Source: Scalesia atractyloides
Lineage: Eukaryota; Streptophyta; Magnoliopsida; Asterales; Asteraceae
Length of the DNA: 64,000 nucleotides
NCBI GenBank assembly: GCA_947069175.1
Contig: CAMTDV010000017.1
Location: 45,207,137-45,271,136 of the forward strand
Direction: 5' to 3'
A program made the position numbers and the translations under genes. Below the pieces are notes generated by a model, which searched no databases, had not been told where the DNA came from, and was given only the letters and a program-made list of their open reading frames with translations. Positions 44,714-56,152 of this stretch are shown here, one piece after another (the first letter of the stretch is position 1; each line of letters starts with the position of its first letter).

Positions 44714-46380
44714 TGTAACGTTTCACATTCTGTACTTTCCTTATTTAGAAAATGTAATCGTATTTCTATTTATGGAAACTTGTTTTTGTATCATGTTCGT
44801 ATTCCTTTTCAAACTTTGTAATCCGAGACTTTGATCATAATGAAATTTATACTTTACACATACATGTTATACATACAATCAATCATTAAATACGTGTTTA
44901 GTTGCAAAACGGCACTTGTTATACGTGCAAATACTCATACGTACATTCACGATACTCGAATTATACTTACATACGCTTTCCATGCTTGAAAACATGTAAA
45001 GTACTAAAGTTTGGGCATAAAATGATAACATAATGGAAGTTTAGGGACCAAAGTGTAATAAAAACAAACCTGCTGGATTAAAGGAGTGTTGCGTCGCGCG
45101 ACCCCCTCCCCCCTTTCTAGTCGCGTGACGCCACGGGTCACAATCCGCAGTTGGTTGTTTCCCAGCTACGGGTTGGTCCTCTTTTCCCACCTTTTTCTTC
45201 CACAATTACCTTTAAACATCCATTAAACACAAACCCTACTAACCCATTATATAAATGTTGGTGCATATGTCTGTTGCCTTCGTCATTACGCGAGAACGAG
45301 TCTGGAATAAACAAGAGTTCCTGAAGACCGAACAAGACAAAGTAGATATCCAAGAGGGAGTCTATTAGTGCATAACATTTCTATATTAGTCTTGTATCCA
45401 GACTGTATAGAATAGAATTGATTAGGCTAGCGATACGGAGTATTTATGTGAAATAGGGTCAAGTTCGCCCATGATGGATATGCATTATCAAGTTCGGGCA
45501 AACTTATGCCTTCCATGAGCGAACTTCACCTCCTATAAATAGCTAGCATGTTGATCTCATTTGTAGCTTGGAGATATTTTGGCACAGAGACGGCGAAGCT
45601 CTATCAGATCCGGATCTCGAATGTATTGAACTTTAGATCAATGAAACCAACATTTAAATGAGTCTTGTTATTTGGTTAACTTGTCATTAGTTTCTGCCTA
45701 ATCGGACAATAGATAACAAATTTAGGTTCCCGTGCAAATCGTGGGCGTTCCTACAATAAACAAGCCTCCATCCTTCCATTTTCACTTTCCCAACTCACTT
45801 ACACTCTTGAACCACTCTCAGTCAGTTGTAATTGCAAGAAAAATACATAATACTCTAAGTCCTAAAGTGAGTTCAAACTCACTTTTCTACATCGTTTCTT
45901 CATCTTTTCTTCCACTACAAAGCTTGGAACACTTCTAGGAGTGTATCCACAAGTTTACCATGGTAAACTAAGGTGGAACATCACTATTTTGAGGTCCAAA
46001 ATTCTGTTTTGGAAGTTATGCTACAATCTTTTATGAAAACTTAAACTTTCTTTCATAAATCTTATGCCTACTTGTTCCTAAACCCATCTATGGTTGTGGG
46101 ACTTGTTTAAGGTTGATTCTTATGAGCTTAGAGGTACAAACACCCTCTAAAATTTCTGTTTTGACAAGGTTTAGACAACTTACAAATGTTGAGGTCATCC
46201 AAGTTTACCATAGTTCATATGGCCAGACTTGTGTTTTGGTAAAGGTGTGAACCTTGGAAGCTTTGGCTATCCTACTCGTTCCACCACCTCACTTAATGTT
46301 TTTATTCATGTTCAACCAAGTAGTTTCCTAGTCCTAAAGTAAGTTAACCTTGCCTTGCCGTCAACATTTTCCATGTTTGG
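44714..46380 (+). repeat. Gypsy-type LTR fragment A, interrupted
   Basis: Begins TGTAACGTTTCAC; a GC-rich patch with GCGTCGCGCGACC follows near 45087, a possible TATA (TATATAAA, 45248-45255) and a C/T-rich leader after 45765. A 439-bp copia piece interrupts it. No LTR end was identified; it passes into fragment B at 46381. Confidence 0.5.
45316..45754 (+). mobile_element. 5'-truncated copia fragment (PPT plus LTR) between 10-bp repeats
   Basis: AATAAACAAG occurs at 45306-45315 and 45755-45764. Between them lie ~40 bp of internal sequence, a PPT-like CAAGAGGGAGTC, and an LTR-like segment starting TATTAGTGCATAAC (first TG mutated) with TATAAATA at 45534-45541, ending near GGGCGTTCCTACA. The 5' LTR and coding region are absent. 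Confidence 0.6.
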
Positions 46381-46569
46381 TATGACACGCCCGGGTTGTT
46401 CTTATTCGGCTACTTAGTACCTTAATAGAATAGTTGTATTTTACTTTCATTCATGACTAACCGGGTTCGCCAACTATGTTGGTAAACTTTGGGCTTCGGT
46501 GAATCATACAATGAGGTATACATACCTCCATGCTTGACTTACATAAATTCTATGATATTATATGATGGA

Positions 46570-46619
<50 letters not shown>

Positions 46620-46990
46620 CCAAATTCTTAATATTAACCGGTAGATGGTTAAATGTTATGAATACAGGTTACTTTATCTTTATCCCAAATTCCTCGTTTA
46701 TGATTCTAATGGGCAAGTTCGGACTCATGAAATCACATAAAAATCTTAGTGTCAAAACGAGTGTTTAAGAACACGATATATTCTCGTATACATACTTTTA
46801 TTACTTAAATTCCAAATCCGAACTCTCCACAAACTCCAAAATACTGATACACCTACGTTTCCCCCATGTAGGGTAACTTTGGCGTTCCATCTTCACAACT
46901 TAACAACTTCGCGGTTTAACTCGGAAAGCTTGCAAAACCGTGAGTATACAAGACTCCCTTTTTACTTTTAACACTTTTGGGTGTAATACG
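46381..46990 (+). repeat. Gypsy-type LTR fragment B
   Basis: Starts TATGACACGCCCGGG, like gypsy LTR starts. It contains an (AT)n microsatellite at about 46574-46614 and, near 46940, GTGAGTATAC with CCCTTTTTAC, a motif seen in other LTRs here. It may be a separate nested LTR or the continuation of fragment A. Confidence 0.4.
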
Positions 46991-49152
46991 TGTGACAACC
47001 GGTACTTTTTGGTTTTACGCGAATAGCAGTCATTAAGACAATAACACATGGCGTAGTTAGACGTAAATTAACGTAATTTGGCCTTTGAAAAGCCTAGGAA
47101 CGTCTACTTGAATACACGTTACGCGATTTAACGATTTTAGGATTTTTAGCGTGCATTTGAATTTTAAACGAATCAACAGCGGATAACATACTGACAACGC
47201 ATAAAAATACGAATTTTGTGCTTATATTTATCCTATATTGATGATAACGCGAGTTATTCAGACTGTCGAACAAGACATAGCACAAACGCGGAAGCTACGC
47301 AGAAACGAGAGTACACCGGCAATTAATAACGAAACGGAAGCACCGGACGCGAGTTAGGTCTCGAAATTTAATATTATGATATATTTAGCTTCGCTTTCGA
47401 ATTTTAATGCTCACGGTTGAAAACGAATCAAATGAAAGACAAGAAACAACGAACAAAACATTTTAAGCGTTATTGCGCAACCGACAAAATATGCGTATCG
47501 ATATCCGACGTAATTTTTAGTATTCTCGAGTTAAATTATATTGTACGCCGTTTTACGATGAACGAGTTCAAAAACAAGCTTCAAAAACGTATCGGATTGC
47601 GTGAAACGGGCTTGTGGGCCTAGGGCCTAAGCTGTTAGGAACTTTATGTGTAAGTTTAAAGTATTGAAGAAAAATGAAGAAAGAGAGTCTGATCAATCTG
47701 ATCAGATCTGATGAAAAAGAAGTCAAAGGATCAAATCAACAGAAGATACATGATCATAGGCCATAAAAAGAAGCATCTGAATCAGATCTGATGAGAATAT
47801 CTTTGTCTAAGTGTTCGAAGAAAGAATCAGAAAAGATCTGATCAAATCTGATGAAACCTCATCAGATTCTGATCAGATGTCATTAGAAATCTGGTGACCA
47901 ATCATAATGTCCACTTGCATTTGAAGATAAGGTAACTCAGTTGAAGGACATTTATGATACAAGTGGAAGTAGTAAGCATGACATATGAAACGATCTGCCA
48001 CGATATACACTTGCATGAATAAACAATTGTGTATTCATGCAAATTGTTCTCTATAAATAGAGATCACCAAACCAAAGATCAATGGAGCAGAGCATTGCAA
48101 GTATTACAACTTACATACTCCATTGCCCTTCAGTCCCACTGAATTCTTAAGCATTGTTTTGTATTAGAAAATAACTTTACAATCATCTTTTGTAATCTTT
48201 CCGCACACACAACCACCTTTACACACCCCTCCCTCTTACACCATTTCATACACGCACCCATCTGAAGATTTAAGAGAGAGAGAGACCCGTAGAGAGAGGA
48301 ACAGCGGGAGAGAGAGAGAGATCGACGAGGGGAGACAACATCGGCCACCATTTTACGGTGGCGGCGACGGCGAATAGTCGTCAAGCTAGCGCACAGGTGG
48401 CCAGAAACGCCACAAATGGCGGTAGTGGTGTAGATTCGGGATCGGGATTGAAGGGAGTAGCGCTGAAGACCGACGGCGGGGTAGTCGTCGGAGCTGCAAA
48501 GATAACGACGGAGGCACGATGGGTTGCCGTCCTTCCGACGAGCACGACGGCGGCAGACCCGCGGCTCGGTAAGTGGCTCGGCTTGAATCTTGTGTTATAA
48601 CTTAGATCGGTTACATCTCAGTCTTGTTTTACTCTTTAGGGGTTTGGTAATAAGAAAATGGTGGTAGGTATCATCGTTTCGGGTTCGGTCAACCGCAATC
48701 AACATCAGGTTTGGTTTGGTCAAAGCTCAGTCAAAGATAGTCAGCCGTGGTCAAAGCAGTCAACGGGTGGTTTCGGGCCAGATTTTGGTTCGAATTCGGT
48801 TCAGTCAGTTTAGTCAACACCGTATTTGTTCCGGTCAAACTCATTCAACGCAGTCAACGATCGGTCAACATGGGTCAACTAGTCAACGTAAGACTCGGTA
48901 AAAGGTTAATGACACGACTACGTTATATTGATTATTTTAGCAATATTTTTATCGCAGAACCGAGCTCCATACCGAACCAATTAACATAAAACGTCATAAT
49001 AAATATCATTTGTGTTTTCGTGCAATGGATTTCATATGTAAAATGAGTATATGTTAAATAAAAGCGAACCGACATCTTTACACAAAATATAGATATCATA
49101 TATTTATATATTAGACTTGAGCACGATAAATATTCGACGATTTAAGTTACGA
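46991..49152 (+). repeat. Gypsy-type LTR fragment C, interrupted by a copia LTR
   Basis: Starts TGTGACAACCGG. After the copia LTR it resumes with a CT/AG-rich leader-like region (48250-48340), a GC-rich section that gives a spurious ORF at 48358-48600, and a stretch rich in GTCAA words (48690-48890). It ends where copia RNase H sequence begins. I see no host gene. Confidence 0.45.
47633..48211 (+). repeat. Copia-type solo LTR
   Basis: TGTTAGGAAC start, TATAAATA at 48052-48059, and an estimated end near CCGCACACACA. U3 is packed with TCAGATCTGA-like palindromes (47690-47880). No PBS or PPT is next to it. A clean target duplication was not found, so the right edge is uncertain. Confidence 0.58.
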
Positions 49153-49789
49153 TAGGTAGTATTTATGCTTCATGGCCAGACATCATGTTCGCAATGTGCC
49201 TTTGTGCCAGATATCAAGCGAATCCAAAAGAGTCACATATGAAAGCGGGGAAGCGTATTCTACGTTACTTGAAGGGGAAACCTAAACTTGGGTTGTGGTA
49301 TCCTGCTGATAGTGATCTGAAGTTTGTTGTTTATACTGATTTAGACTTTGGAGGATGTAAATCGACCAGAAAATCTACCACAGGTGGTTGTCAGTTCTTA
49401 GGAGGGAGGATTGTGTCATGGCAATGCAAGAAGCCGTCTTGCGTGTCTACCTCTACGTGTGAAGCTAAATATATTGCTGCGGGTAGCTGTTGCTCTTAGG
49501 TTCTCTGGATACAACAGCAAATGCACGATTACAGTTTGAATTTCACTCGTACTCCTATTATGATAGACAATAATGCCCCTGTTTCAATCACGAACGATCT
49601 CGTAAAGCACAGTAGAACAAAACATATTGACATTCGTCATCATTTTATACGGGATTGTGCTAAAAAACGAATGATTGAACTTCACAGAGTCGACACATTA
49701 GATAACCTTGCAGATCTTTACACAAAAGCGTTTGATATGGCTCCTTTGGAACATCTTGTCAAACTCAACGAGATGAGGAATCCTGAATA
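49153..49789 (+). pseudogene. pol: copia RNase H fragment
   Basis: Homologous to the pol end at 31540-32167 but from a different element: PDIMFAMCLCARYQ, DFGGCKSTRKSTTGG and VSTSTCEAKYIAAGSC, then a TAG near 49498, then the C-terminal half with KHIDIRHHFIRDC and DNLADLYTKAFD. The loss of three codons at the left junction and the TAG show it is dead. RNase H removes RNA from the RNA-DNA hybrid during reverse transcription. Confidence 0.87.
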
Positions 49790-51920
49790 ACTAGTTTTTC
49801 ATAAGAATTTTGTAAATAGTTTACTACTTTCTTAAAAATAAAAAACATAAGAAAATGAAAAATGTGAAAAATCAAATAAAATTAGAAAAACAAAAATGAG
49901 TTGTCACTATGTGAAAAAGAAGAGATGATAGTACATCAGCGGGTTAGTCTTTCACATTGAAATTGAAATTAAATTGCATAAGTGTGATAGCAGCTTCATC
50001 ATATGATGTACCAGTAGGCAAAAAGCATGAAATAATCAACTTACCAATGTGATATAAACTTAAAAAACTGCATATGAGTGGGTAACATGTCAGTGGCGTA
50101 TGATTTTATAGCCTTAAATCTTGCGTTGATAGATTGCCAAAATCCGAGGTTTTGGGTCTTCATGCTGTTATTTCATCCGGGATATCAGGGTTGTCCTTCT
50201 GCTGCATCCAGATATATGCTGACCTAGCCACAACAAGGATATCTTAAAAGAGCTAAAATGTCAAAAAACCCAGATATGAAGAAGCTCTCATAGAGATTCA
50301 TTCAAATGTGCAAAATGCATAAATCATACCAAAATCTGTGGTATTTGCCCTAACCCTCGTTAGATGTTGATCTCGTAAAGCACAGTAGAACAAAACATAT
50401 TAACATTCGTCATCATTTTATACGGGATTGTGCTGAAAAACGAATGATTGAACTTCACAGAGTCGACACATTAGATAACCTTGCAGATCTTTACACAAAA
50501 GCGTTTGATAGGGCTCCTTTGGAACATCTTGTCGAACTCAACGAGATGAGGAATCCCGAATAACCTGTTTTTCATAAGAATTTTGTAAATAGTTTACTGC
50601 TTTCTTAAAAATGAAAAACATAAAAAAATGAAAAATGTGAAAAAATCAAATAAAAAAATAGAAAAACAAAAATGATTTGTCACTATGTGAAAAAGAAGAG
50701 ATGATAGTACATCAGCGGTTTAGTCTTTCACATTGAAATTGAAATTAAATTGGATAAGTGTGATAGCAGCTTCATCATATGATGTACCAGTAGGCAAAAA
50801 GCATGAAATAATCAACTTACCAATGTGATATAAACTTAAAGAACTGCGTATGAGTAGGTAACATGTCAGTGGCGTATGGTTTTATAGCCTTAAATCTTGC
50901 GTTGATAGATTGCCAAAATCCGAGGTTTTGGGTCTTCATGCTGTTATTTCATCCGGGATATCAGGGTTGTCCTTCTGCTGCATCCAGATATATGCTGACC
51001 TAGCCACAACAAGGATATCTTAAAAGAGCTAAAATGTCAAAAAACCCAGATATGAAGAAGCTCTCATAGAGATTCATTCAAATGTGCAAAATGCATAAAT
51101 CATACCAAAATCTGTGGTATTTGCCCTAACCCTCGTTAGATGTTGATCTCGTAAAGCACAGTAGAACAAAACATATTAACATTCGTCATCATTTTATACG
51201 GGATTGTGCTGAAAAACGAATGATTGAACTTCACAGAGTCGACACATTAGATAACCTTGCAGATCTTTACACAAAAGCGTTTGATAGGGCTCCTTTGGAA
51301 CATCTTGTCGAACTCAACGAGATGAGGAATCCCGAATAACCTGTTTTTCATAAGAATTTTGTAAATAGTTTACTGCTTTCTTAAAAATGAAAAACATAAA
51401 AAAATGAAAAATGTGAAAAAATCAAATAAAAAAATAGAAAAACAAAAATGATTTGTCACTATGTGAAAAAGAAGAGATGATAGTACATCAGCGGTTTAGT
51501 CTTTCACATTGAAATTGAAATTAAATTGGATAAGTGTGATAGCAGCTTCATCATATGATGTACCAGTAGGCAAAAAGCATGAAATAATCAACTTACCAAT
51601 GTGATATAAACTTAAAGAACTGCGTATGAGTAGGTAACATGTCAGTGGCGTATGGTTTTATAGCCTTAAATCTTGCGTTGATAGATTGCCAAAATCCGAG
51701 GTTTTGGGTCTTCATGCTGTTATTTCATCCGGGATATCAGGGTTGTCCTTCTGCTGCATCCAGATATATGCTGACCTAGCCACAACAAGGATATCTTAAA
51801 AGAGCTAAAATGTCAAAAACCCAGATATGAAGAAGATCTCCTAGAGATTCATTCAAATGTGCAAAATGCATAAATCGTACCAAAATATGTGGTATTTGCC
51901 TTAACCCTCGTTAGATGTTG
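49596..51920 (+). repeat. Triplicated ~775-bp segment
   Basis: Three head-to-tail units: 49596-50368 (773 bp), 50369-51144 (776 bp) and 51145-51920 (776 bp). Each starts GATCTCGTAAAGCACAG in RNase H and ends CTCGTTAGATGTTG. Units 2 and 3 are almost identical, and unit 1 is slightly different, so duplication happened in two steps. All units carry the RNase H C-terminus and downstream non-coding sequence. Confidence 0.92.
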
Positions 51921-52901
51921 GTCTCTTTGTTGTACGAAAGTACTGACCTGATCATCAATTATCTAACGTTGTAAAACACAAGGATGAATTTTGGTATACT
52001 CACTTACTACGAGGAATCTTTGTGCATACCTTGATCGCGGGGGTATGTCCTGAAGTGGGACACGCTAGTATATCAGTATAATATTACCTTAACGTATGAC
52101 ACGGTAATGGAACTTGAAATGTTCATGCGTTCTGTTTAAGTGGACAGACATATCGGTAATCGTCTTGGACTGCTTTTCACGAAAATTAATTAAAGATTAA
52201 TCTGATAGTGTGAAAACAGTTTGATTTTACTGATATGATCTTCTTACCGATGCTTCTCACAAAAATAGAGTGTTTACATTTATGTTATTTACTTGCTTTC
52301 AGAAAACATAAAAATCCAAAACTATTTTTTTCGTTAAAATTCTTAGCGTACAGAAAATGGTTGTTCATGGAGGAGTTGTTACTGATAGGGGGAGACGGTG
52401 TTAGAAGATGAGGTCAAAATTTTTAAATATTGCAGTTTCTAGTGTGTTAAAAAAATTTGTGTGTTGGTGCTGAATTGAATTTGCTTAATCTGTTATACAG
52501 TCTAACTGTCTCTTGATTAATAATAATTTGTTTAACTATGTTGAAATATTCTTATGGTTTCTCGAGATGTTTGTTTTATAGTATACAGATTGAAGCATTG
52601 TGTTGCTAAGAAGTTGATGTGATGAGATGAGAGTTTGTTGTTGCTTGGTAGAACCTCCTTTCTACATTGCAGACAAGGTTTTGAAGAGTTTGAAGATTGC
52701 TATGCAAAAGCTGAACTAGAGTTTACTCAAGTGCTAATGATTTTGAAGATTTGGTGATTGGATGCATCAGCTTAGGGGGGGTCTGTTGCTGACAGAAGCT
52801 AATAAAGCGGAAACTATCCAAAAACCAAAGACGTTGAAGATTGCAAGATGACTAGAGACAAGATCATTTTATGAAGCTATTGTCAAGGGGGAGTTTACAT
52901 A
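51921..52901 (+). other. 3' non-coding region of the copia fragment with PPT-like tracts
   Basis: Purine tracts TAGGGGGAGACGG (~52386), TTAGGGGGGGT (~52773) and CAAGGGGGAG (~52884) recur. Multiple PPT-like sequences before the 3' LTR are a reported feature of Sireviruses. No ORF is seen. Confidence 0.55.
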
Positions 52902-53512
52902 TGTAACACCTCGACCGAGTAAAAACAACAAACCGCGGCAGAAACGTCGGGGAGTCACATTAACAGATTGTTACAACAACACATGGTAATTAAAGTTATG
53001 TTTTATTGGATATTGAAATTACATAGTTACATTGTCTTGAAGTTTAAAATAAACTAATTAAACTATTGTCTTTCATATTTTAAGGCACTAAGTCCGCGTC
53101 CAATCCTACGTGAGCATGCATCGACATCAAACTTGGTTTCCTGAAACATATGTGAAAACGAGTCAGCAAAAATATGCCGGCGAGTACATAGGTTTTGTGA
53201 GTGTGTCAAATTCATGGCTTTGAATATGTATTGCAATACCTCGTCAGACTACTAGAGTCATTAATTTAAAAACCTTGTTATCAAAAGTATTTGGTATTGC
53301 AATGATAACTAACCAACTAAAACAAGTTAGTTATAGTTTATAAAAGACTTATAGCCATGAATCTTGACCAAAACATTTGTTTTGTAAATTCGAGTAGTAA
53401 ATCGTCTTTGAAGAAACTTTGTAAGGTTTATATCTTTAATTGAAAATCGTTGCGTGTCATTGTTTGAAAACCTTTGTTCCAAGTGATGCAAATAACGCCA
53501 CGAATGTTATAC

Positions 53513-53567
53513 GATAAAAGCACTTATATATAGAAAGTACCAGCGGCGTATCCACCATGCTTTTATC
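53513..53567 (-). other. Arm-core-arm structured motif in gypsy-2 3' LTR
   Basis: Plus-strand arms GATAAAAGC (53513-53521) and GCTTTTATC (53559-53567) enclose a 37-bp core that, on the minus strand, matches the TR-GAG repeat core with one difference. The arms are unrelated to the TR-GAG arms but are equally self-complementary. Confidence 0.8.
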
Positions 53568-55192
53568 ACATTACACACGTACCATTATCTAAATCACTTA
53601 CCATAAACCAATCGTCCATTGTTCGTGTCATAAACCCATTCGTCCATTGTTCGTGTCATAAACCCATTGTTCATCATCCGTGTAAACAAATCGTCATTGT
53701 TTAATTGTGAAAACTTTTGGTCGTTTTGGTGAATACATTCAAACCTGTGTTGACTCGTCTATACCACCAAAGGGTATCTTTAAATTGCAATAACAAACCA
53801 CCAAAGGGTTTGTTAAAGTAAACAGTTTCGGTCGTTCCCCAAACTTCCCCACAAACACCGGGAAACTTGGTAACGGGATTGTCAGTCCTATGGTACCATA
53901 ACTTACTACTGGTTGGCTTGGCCAAAGCTAATGAATGTCATTCGTGTCATGTATATAACGCACCAACAAGTTCGTTCACATTATTGAAATCGTCATGTTT
54001 ATATAAACCATAGCTTTTGTAATTTGAAAACTTGAAAACAATTTAGCACATATGAATCACCCAAAATATTTGAAAATCATAAAAGAGGGGAGCTATGTAC
54101 TCACTTGGGATTGCAAAGTAACCTTGAATAAAAGATCAAACAAGTTCAAAAGTCCGAGAAATCAAACGTGTCCTAAAATTGGATAACTATGTAAATGTCG
54201 GGACTTTAATCGGCGGATCGAATAGAATGAGGTCTTGTAAACCAAATGAGTGTTGGAACTCATATGAAATGGTTTAACAAAGTTAAGATTCTGATTTGGA
54301 AAGATTCCTAAGTGCTTTTGACCCATTATGACTCGTTAAGGTAGTTTTATGCTACTTTAATGGATCATTTACGTAAAAACGTGTTCGGATGGTTAGATAT
54401 GTGTTATGATAAGTCTAATATGCCAAATTAAGTTTAATATAGTTGCAACATCAGTTTATATGTCAAAACATTGGTCACATATGCTTAAAGTTGATTTATG
54501 CGCAAAAGGGCATTTTGGTCATTTACAGGGCATAATAGACGACTTAACATAACACTAACCAAACGACGTGACCATAAGGTATAACCTCAGGGGTTTATTC
54601 CCTATACAACTATGGTCACATATATGTGTTTGGTCGGATCCTAAGATCGACCAAACGGGTCGGATTCGAAAGTCAAAGCGGTGGTCAAGACCGCTCGACT
54701 TACGACCCTAAATAAGCACTAAACTAAAAGTGACGAGTTAAACATGTTAAACATGTCTAACAAGGTTTATAAAACTGATTTGATATCAAAACAAAGAGTT
54801 TTGATACCCGAAAATAGTTCCGTCGTATAATGCGCATTTGCGCATTATTGACCGAAACTTTGATTCGTCACTTCGACTAGGAAACGTGGTAATCAGTAGG
54901 CATGATCGCTAAGGATCATAACCATCATGATTACGATCACGTTGCAAAGTCCAATTGGACTTTTTTTTGACCAATTAATGGTCAAAGCTGAAAGTCAAAA
55001 ACGGTTTGACTTTTAGCTTGAAATAGCTAAAATAACTAAACAAGACTAGGAAGAGCACTTACTTGTGTTTGAAAACACCCAAGAGCTCAAGAAAACTCAG
55101 ATGGGAGACCTCCAACAAAGTGGGAGTTCTCCTCTTGGAGTTATAGAGAGAAAGGGAAAGAATGAGCAAGTTGAAATATGAGATCAAGGACC

Positions 55193-55200
55193 TATTTATA
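55193..55200 (-). promoter_or_regulatory. TATA box of gypsy-2 LTR
   Basis: TATAAATA on the minus strand, followed in the sense direction by a C/T-rich leader (CTTTCCCTTTCTCTCT). Confidence 0.65.
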
Positions 55201-56114
55201 GTTTTGGAGGATGGATTTGATGATCACAAGTGTCAAGGGCCATTCTAGGATCATTCCACATGTTCAAAGACGTGTCAAGACCAGGCTAGAACTTGGAGAT
55301 CATGAATCTTGGGTTTCAAAACTATAAAATAGCTGTCTGACATTTTTCTGCTGTAACTGGGCATTCCCCACGCATCGCGGGAGATCTTGGGGGTCTCTCC
55401 GTGGCGCATGGGATTCCTAAGTTTCAGAATTGGCAGAACAGGTCCCTGCAGCCTAAAACTTGTTTTTCGACGCGTTTTGGCACTTTTAACACCCGTTAAC
55501 CCTATTTTTAAGCTTTACAAGGAAGATAAAGCATAGGAAACTTGAAAAATTCTCGGAAACATTTCGAATGTCGGTTCATTTGGTCGTACGGTTGCAGTTT
55601 TCGGTTAATTACGATGGAAATCATAACGAACGCGCAAATGACGGTAAACGCGTAACGAATGATATTTTTGCATTCCAATCATTAAAATACTAGGTTTTAA
55701 TGATTACAAAAATTTATGGATGTGCGTACATGTTCTGGATAACTATATATGCGAATCGGCATAGTTTCGTAGAATTTGGAAAATAGCCCCTGAAGTTGCA
55801 TAAGCATGTTTTTGCCATACCGAAGCCTTCAAAACTTATTTCTAAGTTATGTAAAGGGTATTTAAGGTATGTTTAGCTTATGTCGGTGTTCCGGAGTGTA
55901 CGTCGTGTTAAACTGATTACGTTTGCGTAATAGTTTGCAATTTCACTTCCAGAAGTCGTTTAAGAGTTCGGAATCGTGCAAGAATCGAATACGTGCAATT
56001 GTCATGATAAAAATACAAATCTCGAAAATAAAACACAAAAATTTCATTGATTGATAATTCATTGATTGATAATTCATTCGGAATTGTTATACGATCGGAT
56101 CGCCATAAATGTCA

Positions 56115-56152
56115 TAGTCTCCCCTACTTTAGGAAATTTCGTCCCGAAATTT
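56115..56152 (-). promoter_or_regulatory. Palindrome and PPT of gypsy-2
   Basis: On the minus strand AAATTTCGGGACGAAATTT (plus 56134-56152), then CTAAAGTAGGGGAGACTA, directly before the 3' LTR. Near-identical to the TR-GAG arrangement. Confidence 0.87.

Larger units (their letters stand above)
49153..52901 (+). mobile_element. 5'-truncated Sirevirus-like copia fragment
   Basis: Starts inside RT connection sequence, includes RNase H, a triplicated ~775-bp segment, and a 3' region with several PPT-like G tracts. It is interrupted at 52902 by gypsy-2. Everything upstream of the RT end is missing. Confidence 0.75.
52902..56114 (-). repeat. 3' LTR of gypsy-2
   Basis: 3213 bp, plus-strand ends TGTAACACC and TGTCA. 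The first ~950 bp match 63052-64000 closely. A minus-strand TATAAATA (plus 55193-55200) suggests a start near 55165, so most of the LTR would be leader. It contains the arm-core-arm motif (53513-53567) and 27-31-bp tandem units with CGTCCATTGTTCGTGTCAT near 53610-53690. Confidence 0.91.

Noticed and set aside
48358..48600. GC-rich ORF as the first exon of a host gene
   Set aside because: Embedded in LTR-like leader sequence after an AG repeat, no homologous motif and no continuing exon; splicing cannot be excluded, but support is weak.
42595..48989. Other short ORFs (42595, 45138, 45732, 46562, 47094, 47417, 48716)
   Set aside because: All are 60-84 codons within LTR-like sequence, with no motif or conserved start context.
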